The position numbers were made by a program, and so were the translations under genes. From NCBI GenBank assembly GCA_052148295.1, contig JBKQIP010000233.1, forward strand, positions 1 to 6,244: 6,244 bases of DNA. Direction: 5' to 3'. Positions 1-4,707 of this stretch are shown one piece after another (the first letter of the stretch is position 1; every line of letters starts with the position of its first letter). The notes beneath the pieces are model-generated. The model was not told where the DNA came from, ran no database searches, and worked only from the letters and a program-made list of their open reading frames with translations. This DNA is from Bog-473 sp052148295. GTDB lineage: Bacteria; Actinomycetota; Acidimicrobiia; Acidimicrobiales; RAAP-2.

Positions 1-543
1 AGCGTGAAGTACGACGACCCCAAAAACAAGGCCCTGGTCGAGGATGAGATTCGCGAAATGCTGCGCATTCGCCGCAAAGTGAAGGTCGAGGCGGAAGACA
101 ACTTCGAGATCTTCGGCCCTGACTCGATTACCAAGCTGTGGGGCAACATCACCGGGGGCCTGGTCGCGTTCATGATCGCCGTCTCCAGTGTCGGCCTCAT
201 GGTGGGCGGTGTCGGCGTCATGAACATCATGCTGGTCTCGGTCACCGAACGGATCCGCGAGATCGGTCTGCGCAAGGCCCTCGGCGCCACGCCCGGTCTC
301 ATCCGGCGCCAGTTCCTGGTGGAGGCCTCGGTGCTCGGGCTGGCCGGGGGCGCCCTGGGCGTCGTCCTGGGCATCGTGGGTGCCATCTTCCTGCCCGGCG
401 TGGTCGGAGACCCCATCACCATCAGCCCCCTGGCCGCGGTCGGAGCCCTCTGTGTCGCCCTGGCCATCGGCATCATCTTCGGGGTGTACCCGGCCAGTCG
501 GGCCGCGCACCTCGCCCCGATCGACGCGCTGAGGAGCGAATAA
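1..543 (+). CDS. MacB/FtsX-type ABC transporter permease, C-terminal part (5' end outside window)
   Basis: The frame is open from base 1 and ends at TAA 541-543, so 180 C-terminal residues are visible and the true start lies upstream. The GTG at base 4 is simply the first possible start codon inside the window. The fragment ends a periplasmic-type loop and then shows three membrane helices, at about residues 53-77, 107-133 and 146-167. The segment after the first helix, VGGVGVMNIMLVSVTERIRE followed by IGLRKALGA, is the classic MacB/FtsX signature. The chain ends in a typical PASRAAHLAPIDALRSE-like tail. MacB-family permeases are membrane subunits of ABC machines that work with an ATPase and a HlyD/MacA adaptor to export peptides, lipids or drugs, or transmit mechanical signals. 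An adaptor gene lies two genes downstream, which fits this role. Neither the ATPase nor the substrate can be read from this window. Whether the ATPase is fused or separate is unknown. Confidence 0.93.
   Translation, partial: SVKYDDPKNKALVEDEIREMLRIRRKVKVEAEDNFEIFGPDSITKLWGNITGGLVAFMIAVSSVGLMVGGVGVMNIMLVSVTERIREIGLRKALGATPGLIRRQFLVEASVLGLAGGALGVVLGIVGAIFLPGVVGDPITISPLAAVGALCVALAIGIIFGVYPASRAAHLAPIDALRSE
531..536 (+). promoter_or_regulatory. Shine-Dalgarno-like GAGGAG ahead of an alternative GTG start at 544
   Basis: GAGGAG lies 7 bases before GTG 544, which is in frame with the downstream secreted-protein gene and directly abuts the permease stop. It could make a longer form of that protein, with 33 extra residues. 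However, these bases also encode the conserved end of the permease (Leu-Arg-Ser-Glu), so the match may be coincidental. See the secreted-protein entry for why ATG 643 is preferred. Confidence 0.35.
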
Positions 544-642
544 GTGGACCGCTCGCGTCGACACTCCCAGCCCCAGTCTCAACGCACACTCCCCCGGCCC
601 AACGACGTGCCGGCCGGGACCAACGGAAAGGCAACAACGACA

Positions 643-1596
643 ATGGAAGAACTGACCAGCAACCCCCGGCGACTCCGGCGGTGGTGCGGGCCGACCGGGG
701 CCGTCCTGCTCGGTGTGGCCCTCGTCGTGGGCGTCGCCACCAGTGCCGGTGCGGCCTCGTCCCCGCCGGCGTTCGGAGGCGGGGCGAGCGGTACCGTGGC
801 GTCCCTCGCGGCATCCTCCATGGAGGTCCAGAACCCCAGTACCGGGCAGACCACGGTGAGCTGGACGGGGACGACGACGTTCTCCGAGACGGCGACCAAG
901 TCGCTGAGCGCGGTGGCCGTGGGTGACTGCCTGACCGTCATGGGCACGGCGTCGAAGTCGTCCAAGACGTCCATCACGGCCAAGACCATCTCCATCGCGG
1001 CCCCCTCCTCGTCGGGGTCGTGCACGGCGGGGCCCGCCACCCGGACCACGACCGGCGGCGGCTTCTTCGGGTCGGGCGGGGCCGGGGGCGGGAGCCACAC
1101 CTTCCCCTCGTTCTCGGGCCACCCCCCCACGGGCGGAGGATCGGGCGGACCTTCTTTCCGTGGCGGGAGCTTCAGCGGGAAGGGCGGGTTTGCCGGCCTG
1201 GCCAATCTGTCCATCGCCAGCGGGAAGGTGACGGCGGTCAGCGGGTCCGACGTCACCGTGTCGGGCATCGTCTTCGGTGGCTTCACGCATTCGACCAAGA
1301 GCACCAAGAGCACCAAGAACACCAAGAAGCCCGCCACCCCCAAGACGGAGACCCTCAAGGTCACGTCGTCGAGCTTGACCACCGTGTCCCAGACGCAAGC
1401 GACGACGTCGTCGGCCCTGGCCGTCGGTGACTGCGTGAGCGCCTTCGGCCAGACGTCCAGCACCGGCGCCGTGACGGCATCGACGGTGCACATCACCTCG
1501 ACCGGGGGCCAGTCGTGCGCCACCGGATTCGCCGGCGCCTTCGGCGGCGGCGGCTTCGGTGGCGGCGGCTTCGTGGCGGGCGGCGGCGGTGGTTGA
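643..1596 (+). CDS. Secreted Gly/Ser/Thr-rich protein with two DUF5666-like repeats
   Basis: A 317-residue protein. ATG 643 is chosen because it gives a good signal peptide: an Arg-rich n-region, a hydrophobic core at about residues 15-31, and an Ala-Gly-Ala cleavage site near residue 37. GGAAAGG stands 11 bases upstream. The 33 in-frame codons before it (from GTG 544) have only 24 of 33 third positions G/C, against 29 of 33 just after it. Two related beta-rich repeats lie at about 49-118 and 191-288. Each has the pattern S-G-x-V, then T-V-x-V/T, then A-V-G-D-C, then I-x-I-T/A, which resembles DUF5666 domains. Each repeat has one Cys in the VGDC motif (96 and 264) and a second 28-31 residues later (127 and 292), so one disulfide per repeat is plausible. 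A Gly/Ser linker joins them, a Ser-Thr-Lys tandem repeat sits near 216-230, and the tail is FGGGG-type. The function of DUF5666 proteins is not known. Its place between permease and adaptor genes suggests an accessory or cargo of the exporter (inference). Confidence 0.78.
   Translation: MEELTSNPRRLRRWCGPTGAVLLGVALVVGVATSAGAASSPPAFGGGASGTVASLAASSMEVQNPSTGQTTVSWTGTTTFSETATKSLSAVAVGDCLTVMGTASKSSKTSITAKTISIAAPSSSGSCTAGPATRTTTGGGFFGSGGAGGGSHTFPSFSGHPPTGGGSGGPSFRGGSFSGKGGFAGLANLSIASGKVTAVSGSDVTVSGIVFGGFTHSTKSTKSTKNTKKPATPKTETLKVTSSSLTTVSQTQATTSSALAVGDCVSAFGQTSSTGAVTASTVHITSTGGQSCATGFAGAFGGGGFGGGGFVAGGGGG
1294..1329 (+). repeat. 9-bp tandem repeat (four units, Thr-Lys-Ser/Asn/Lys)
   Basis: Four consecutive 9-base units begin ACCAAG and end AGC, AGC, AAC, AAG. 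They encode a Lys/Thr/Ser-rich positively charged stretch inside the second DUF5666-like repeat of the secreted protein. The unit length is a multiple of three, so copy-number changes would keep the frame. Confidence 0.8.
1540..1572 (+). repeat. 15-bp repeat encoding FGGGG tail of the secreted protein
   Basis: Two 15-base units (1540-1554 and 1555-1569), each TTC followed by four Gly codons, then a third TTC. They encode Phe-Gly-Gly-Gly-Gly units at the C-terminus. A closely similar array occurs at the end of the adaptor gene (3230-3262). Confidence 0.75.
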
Positions 1597-3328
1597 CGCC
1601 CCCCCGACGCGCTGGCGCCGGCACAGCCGGCGCCCGGTGATCATCGGCGTCGCCGCGGTCGTCGTGGTCCTGCTGATCGGCGGGGCCACGGCCTGGGCGG
1701 CCACCGGATCGGGTGCGTCGGGCTACGTGACGACCAGCGCGGTCATGGCCTCCCTGGCCTCGCGCCTCGGCGTGATCGGTACGGTCGACCCGGTGAACGA
1801 TGCCTCCGCTGCCTTCCAGGTGGGGGGGCAGGTGACGAGTGTCGACGTCAGCGCGGGCCAGCAGGTCACCGCCGGCCAGACCCTGGCCTCGCTCGACCCC
1901 ACCTCGCTCGACCAGTCGCTGCAGTCGGCTCAGTCCACCCTGGCGGCCGACGAGGCCCAGTTGACCGAGGACGAGGACGGGGAGTCCACTGGGTCGGGGA
2001 ACACGGGCTCGGGGGACACCGGCTCGGGGAACACAGGCTCGGGGGACTTTGCCTCGACCGAGGCGCACGTGTCGGGGGCACCGGCCACGGCGATACTGAC
2101 GGCGTACACCCAATCCAGCGGTGGGGGCTCGGGCGGCGGTTCGGGTTCGGGATCGGGTTCGGGATCGGGTTCGATCGCCCAGGACCAGGCCGCCCTGGTG
2201 GCGGCGCAGCATCAGGAGTCCATCGACCAGCAGCAAGAGGCGGCCGACCTGGCCCAGGCCGAGTCCGTGTGCGGGCTGACCACGACGCCGCCCACGCCCC
2301 CGGCCGACCCCAGCAGCTGCACCGCCGCGCTGGAGACGGTCTCGACCGACCAGCAGACGGTGTCCAAGGACCAGCAGGCGGTGGCCACCGATGAGAACAC
2401 CCTGGCCACCGCCCTCGCCGCCGAGCAGTCATCCACCTCGGGCTCCGGCTCGAGCACCACCCTGCCCTCGTCCGGCACCGGCTCGTCGGGCACCTCGGGG
2501 TCGAACGGGAGCAAGGGCTCGAGCCCGAGCTCAGGTTCCGGCGACGAGGGCGCCTCGTCGTCGACCACGGCGTCGGCCCAGGAGCTCGCCAGCGACGAGG
2601 CGGCCATCGACACCGCGCAGGCCAATCTCATCGAGGCCCAGCAGGCGGTCGACGAGGCCCAGCTCACCAGCCCGATCGCCGGCACCGTCGTGTCGGTCGG
2701 CATCAGCGCCGGTGACACCGTGAGCGCGGGCTCCAGCACCGACGTCATCGTGATCGTCGGCACCCACTCGTTCGAGGTCTCCGGGACCCTGACCAGTGCA
2801 CAGGTGACGTCGGTCAAGGTGGGGAACAAGGCCACCGTGGCCGTCGACGGGGTCACCGGGACCTTCACCGGCACGGTCTCGCAGGTGGGCCCGGTCCAGG
2901 ACGACTCGTCGGGCTACTCGTACCCGGTCGTCGTCGTCCTCCCGTCCTCGGTCACCTCCCTCTACCCCGGGTCGAGCGCCGCGGTGTCGATCATCACGGC
3001 GAGCGCCACCAACGTCCTGGCCGTGCCCACGTCGGCGGTGCGGACCGAGGGAACCCAGTCGTACGTGCTGGAGATGTCGGGCGGCGATCCGGTCCGCAAG
3101 GACGTAAAGGTGGGCATCGTCGGGGGGATCTACACCCAGGTGCTCTCCGGCCTCCACCGCGGGAGCACAGTGGTCCTGGCCGACCTCTCCGAGCCCGTGC
3201 CGGCCTCGAGCACCGACACGTTCGGTGGGTTCGGCGGGGGTGGGTTCGGCGGCGGTGGGTTCGGCGGCGCCGGCGGCGCCGGCGGCGGCGCGGTCAGCAT
3301 CCATTTCGCCCCGGGCGGCTTCAGGTAA
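1589..3328 (+). CDS. MacA/HlyD-type membrane-fusion (periplasmic adaptor) protein with repeat-rich hairpin insertions
   Basis: GTG 1589 gives 579 residues and overlaps the previous stop by 8 bases (GTGGTTGA), suggesting translational coupling. GTG 1559 in the same frame would add 10 residues, but these are read from the Gly-repeat codons of the upstream gene, and neither start has a strong ribosome binding site. Numbered from 1589: one membrane helix at 17-38; first lipoyl-like half at 60-104 (FQVGGQVTSVDVSAGQQVTA); helical hairpin pieces at 105-127, 196-225, 246-280 and 331-358; second lipoyl-like half at 359-392 (LTSPIAGTVVSVGISAGDTV); beta-barrel at about 393-478; membrane-proximal domain with VLAVPTSAV near 486-494. 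A Gly-rich tail closes the chain. This order is that of MacA/HlyD adaptors, which bridge an ABC permease and the cell exterior. At 579 residues it is far longer than E. coli MacA (about 370), because of Gly/Ser linkers at 134-153, 177-195 and 281-330. Two cysteines (228, 244) flank a Pro-rich turn. It probably partners the MacB-like permease at the window start. The substrate is unknown. Confidence 0.9.
   Translation: MVDAPPTRWRRHSRRPVIIGVAAVVVVLLIGGATAWAATGSGASGYVTTSAVMASLASRLGVIGTVDPVNDASAAFQVGGQVTSVDVSAGQQVTAGQTLASLDPTSLDQSLQSAQSTLAADEAQLTEDEDGESTGSGNTGSGDTGSGNTGSGDFASTEAHVSGAPATAILTAYTQSSGGGSGGGSGSGSGSGSGSIAQDQAALVAAQHQESIDQQQEAADLAQAESVCGLTTTPPTPPADPSSCTAALETVSTDQQTVSKDQQAVATDENTLATALAAEQSSTSGSGSSTTLPSSGTGSSGTSGSNGSKGSSPSSGSGDEGASSSTTASAQELASDEAAIDTAQANLIEAQQAVDEAQLTSPIAGTVVSVGISAGDTVSAGSSTDVIVIVGTHSFEVSGTLTSAQVTSVKVGNKATVAVDGVTGTFTGTVSQVGPVQDDSSGYSYPVVVVLPSSVTSLYPGSSAAVSIITASATNVLAVPTSAVRTEGTQSYVLEMSGGDPVRKDVKVGIVGGIYTQVLSGLHRGSTVVLADLSEPVPASSTDTFGGFGGGGFGGGGFGGAGGAGGGAVSIHFAPGGFR
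1988..2047 (+). repeat. 15-bp tandem repeat, four units (TGSGN/TGSGD)
   Basis: Four 15-base units encode Thr-Gly-Ser-Gly-Asn and Thr-Gly-Ser-Gly-Asp in alternation. They sit in the adaptor immediately after an acidic end of the first hairpin helix. The units differ mainly at the Thr third position and at the final Asn/Asp codon. Length changes here would be in frame and would alter linker length. Confidence 0.85.
2119..2173 (+). repeat. Gly-Ser linker with 12-bp tandem units
   Basis: This stretch encodes a (GGGS)/(GS) linker in the adaptor. It contains two perfect 12-base copies of GGTTCGGGATCG (2144-2155 and 2156-2167) and a partial third copy. It separates two predicted helical segments of the hairpin. 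Confidence 0.8.
3230..3291 (+). repeat. Gly-rich tail repeat of the adaptor (FGGGG units then Gly-Gly-Ala units)
   Basis: Two 15-base units, TTC plus four Gly codons (3230-3244 and 3245-3259), are followed by TTC and Gly-Gly-Ala codon repeats (GGCGGCGCC, about 3263-3280). They encode the flexible C-terminal tail of the adaptor and mirror the tail repeat at 1540-1572. Confidence 0.75.
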
Positions 3329-3365
3329 TCGGATACGTTCGAGTCATCACGTAAGAGGCGGGGCA

Positions 3366-3387
3366 CCGGGCGCGCGGTCGCGTCCGG
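3366..3387 (+). terminator. Possible transcription terminator hairpin after the adaptor gene
   Basis: CCGGGCGCG (3366-3374) pairs with CGCGTCCGG (3379-3387) as a 9-bp stem with one G-U wobble and a four-base CGGT loop. It begins 38 bases after the adaptor stop. No T-run follows, so it is not a textbook intrinsic terminator, though terminators lacking a U-tract are described in high-GC actinobacteria. Confidence 0.4.
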
Positions 3388-3483
3388 GCGCTTGTGCGGC
3401 GGGGCTCAGGTGGCCCGGCCCCGGGTCCAAGGTGGCGGGCGCAGGGTGGGGGCATGGAGAATCCCGCCAGCACCCCTACCCCG

Positions 3484-3489
3484 AAGGAG
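3484..3489 (+). promoter_or_regulatory. Strong Shine-Dalgarno AAGGAG before ATG 3498
   Basis: AAGGAG sits 8 bases before ATG 3498, close to the ideal spacing. It is the best ribosome binding site in the 345-base gap. It heads the short open frame that runs into ppa, while ppa itself has no purine-rich site directly upstream of ATG 3674. Confidence 0.45.
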
Positions 3490-3497
3490 CACCGGCC

Positions 3498-3677
3498 ATG
3501 GTGACCCCCTTCCGCCCCCGACCGTCGAGGTGGAGCGTGGCTCCCGGTGGACTGCACCGCGCCCTCCACTACGGGGCCGCTCCCCGCCTGTACCGGCATG
3601 CGGCTTCCCCAGCGGACGGCGGACGCAGCCGGTACGGTAGGCCTCGCATGCCGTCGGACCCCGCCAGCACCCTATGA
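3498..3677 (+). CDS. Possible short ORF (59 aa) translationally coupled to ppa
   Basis: ATG 3498 follows AAGGAG at 8 bases, and the frame runs to TGA 3675-3677, which overlaps the ppa start as ATGA. The predicted 59-residue peptide is basic and rich in Arg, Pro and Ala (starting MVTPFRPRPSRW). It has no membrane helix, signal peptide or motif that I recognise. Its composition also looks like what non-coding GC-rich DNA gives in a random frame. The case for it rests only on the ribosome binding site and the four-base stop/start overlap, a usual sign of translational coupling. It may be a real small protein, a leader peptide that loads ribosomes onto ppa, or chance. Confidence 0.27.
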   Translation: MVTPFRPRPSRWSVAPGGLHRALHYGAAPRLYRHAASPADGGRSRYGRPRMPSDPASTL

Positions 3678-4183
3678 GCGACGCCGCGGCCGTCGTCGAC
3701 GTGGTGATCGAGATCCCGACGGGGAGCCGCAACAAGTACGAGTACGACCACGACCGGCACCTCATCCGCCTGGACCGCCGGCTGTTCACCGCCACCGCGT
3801 ACCCGGCCGACTACGGCTTCGTCCCCGACACGCTCTCCAAGGATGGTGACCCGCTCGACGCCCTGGTGCTGGTGGCCGACCCCACCTTCCCGGGCTGCCT
3901 GGTGCGGGTCCGCATACTGGGCGTCTTCTTCATGCGCGACGAGGCCGGGCTCGACGCCAAGCTGATGACCGTGCTGGCCCACGACCCGCAGTGGGACGGG
4001 GCGGAGGACATCGACGACCTGCCCTCGCACCTCCTCAACGAGATCGAGCACTTCTTCAGCATCTACAAGGACCTCGAGCCCGAGAAGTCCACCGAGGTCA
4101 TGGGCTTCCAGGGGCGCACGGCGGCGTTGCAGGAACTGGAGACGTGCCGCCAGGCCTTCGGCGCGCACGTCGGGACGAGTTGA
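3674..4183 (+). CDS. ppa: Inorganic pyrophosphatase, family I (soluble, Mg-dependent)
   Basis: A 169-residue protein that hydrolyses pyrophosphate to two phosphates in the cytoplasm, pulling forward nucleic acid, protein and activated-sugar synthesis. The family's active-site positions are present: Lys21 and Glu23 in the EIPTGSRNKYEY segment, Arg35, Tyr47 in YPADYGF, and the metal-binding signature DGDPLDA with Asp57, Asp59 and Asp62. Asp89, Asp94 and Lys96 follow in RDEAGLDAKL, then Tyr131-Lys132 in IYKDLEP. The length matches actinobacterial enzymes (about 160-170) rather than the longer fungal form. ATG 3674 is the first start that keeps the normal N-terminus. No Shine-Dalgarno precedes it, and its ATGA overlaps the stop of a possible short upstream frame, so translation may be coupled or the mRNA leaderless. 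The SnoaL-like gene follows after 10 bases and is probably co-transcribed. Nothing looks damaged. Confidence 0.97.
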   Translation: MSDAAAVVDVVIEIPTGSRNKYEYDHDRHLIRLDRRLFTATAYPADYGFVPDTLSKDGDPLDALVLVADPTFPGCLVRVRILGVFFMRDEAGLDAKLMTVLAHDPQWDGAEDIDDLPSHLLNEIEHFFSIYKDLEPEKSTEVMGFQGRTAALQELETCRQAFGAHVGTS

Positions 4184-4189
4184 AGGGAG
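4183..4189 (+). promoter_or_regulatory. Ribosome binding site of the SnoaL-like gene
   Basis: AAGGGAG overlaps the last base of the ppa stop and lies 4 bases before ATG 4194. The spacing is short but the purine run is strong. It supports this start and tight coupling to ppa. Confidence 0.6.
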
Positions 4190-4193
4190 CCTC

Positions 4194-4676
4194 ATGCCGT
4201 TTCCACGCGAGGAAGTGCAGGCTGCGGTCGATCGGTACCACGCCGTACGCGACCGCATCGACGCCGGGCAGGAACCCGACGGGTTCGGTGCGCTGGCCGA
4301 TTTCTACACCGAGGACGCGGTCTACATCGACGGCGCCTGGGGACGGCTCGAGGGCCGCGACGTCATCGCCCGCTGGCTGGTCGATTCGATGATCGGCCTC
4401 GAGGACTGGAAGTTCCCCGTCGAGTTCACGGCCATAGAGGGCAACGACGTCGTGGTGAAATGGACGCAGATCATGCCGCGCCAGCGCGACGACGGAACGC
4501 CGTACCGCCAATCGGGCTACTCGCGGATGATCTACGCCGGGGACGGCAAGTTCTCCTACGAGGAGGACGCCTACAACATGGCCCACGTCCTCGAGGACAT
4601 CGAGGCCAGCGCGTGGCAACCGACCGAGCCCATGAACGTCCCGCCGGCTCATCCCGACCGGAACTTCGACATCTGA
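4194..4676 (+). CDS. SnoaL-like / NTF2-like family protein
   Basis: A 160-residue soluble protein with no signal peptide or membrane segment. It opens with an amphipathic helix (EEVQAAVDRYHAVRDRID). The NTF2/SnoaL core follows: FYTEDAVYID (37-46) and GRLEGRDVIARWL (50-62), then alternating strands VEFTAIEGNDVVVKW (76-90) and YSRMIYAGDGKFSYEED (109-125). A helix then runs to a C-terminal tail with W..P..MNVPPAHP. The NTF2 fold is a cone-shaped alpha/beta barrel with a pocket. Members include polyketide cyclases, isomerases, hydrolases and many uncharacterised binders, so neither reaction nor substrate can be assigned. The Asp/Glu and Tyr residues of the DAVYID segment line the pocket in relatives. 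It lies 10 bases after ppa with a clear ribosome binding site, so the two are probably co-transcribed, though no shared pathway is apparent. Confidence 0.88.
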   Translation: MPFPREEVQAAVDRYHAVRDRIDAGQEPDGFGALADFYTEDAVYIDGAWGRLEGRDVIARWLVDSMIGLEDWKFPVEFTAIEGNDVVVKWTQIMPRQRDDGTPYRQSGYSRMIYAGDGKFSYEEDAYNMAHVLEDIEASAWQPTEPMNVPPAHPDRNFDI

Positions 4677-4681
4677 CCGTT

Positions 4682-4696
4682 CGCGGCCCGGCCGCG
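4682..4696. terminator. GC-rich inverted repeat between convergent genes (possible bidirectional terminator)
   Basis: CGCGGC (4682-4687) pairs with GCCGCG (4691-4696) around a 3-base loop, in the 31-base gap between the SnoaL-like stop and the protease stop on the other strand. The repeat is symmetric, so it could end transcription from both sides. No T-run is present. An alternative stem, CGGGGGC 4698-4704 with GCCCCCG 4726-4732, encloses the protease stop codon. Confidence 0.35.
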
Positions 4697-4707
4697 CCGG
4701 GGGCTTC

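Larger units (their letters stand above)
3329..3673. other. Intergenic stretch between adaptor gene and ppa
   Basis: About 345 bases without a recognisable protein family on either strand. It contains a 9-bp GC hairpin (3366-3387), a strong ribosome-binding-site-like AAGGAG (3484-3489) with a 59-codon frame behind it (3498-3677), and a 13-base direct repeat CCCGCCAGCACCC at 3463-3475 and 3660-3672. I find no convincing -35/-10 pair for ppa, although a promoter is expected somewhere here. Confidence 0.6.

Noticed and set aside
544..642. N-terminal extension of the secreted protein from GTG 544
   Set aside because: It would put 47 polar residues before the hydrophobic signal core, and its third-position GC is lower than in the body of the gene. 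It is kept only as an alternative because GAGGAG is well spaced.
138..926. Long open frame on the plus strand (262 codons) overlapping the permease and the secreted-protein gene
   Set aside because: It is a +1-type shadow with Arg/His/Gly/Pro-rich random composition, and it overlaps two genes that have clear family signatures and signal peptide.
579..1523. Minus-strand open frame of 314 codons opposite the secreted-protein gene
   Set aside because: Antisense shadow expected at high GC. It has no recognisable domain, while the plus strand has a signal peptide and internal repeats.
2144..2173. Repeat array as a CRISPR or regulatory iteron array
   Set aside because: The repeats are contiguous, in frame and encode a Gly-Ser linker; there are no spacers.
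2531..3304. Minus-strand open frame of 257 codons opposite the adaptor gene
   Set aside because: Composition is dominated by Asp/Arg/Gly/Ala/His as an antisense artefact; the plus strand holds an adaptor with ordered domains.
3454..3504. 16-codon frame (MENPASTPTP...) whose stop overlaps ATG 3498
   Set aside because: Only a weak purine run precedes it, and at this length it is expected by chance; no support beyond the overlap.
3633..3638. TACGGT as a -10 box for ppa
   Set aside because: No matching -35 sequence at the usual distance, and such hexamers are common by chance.
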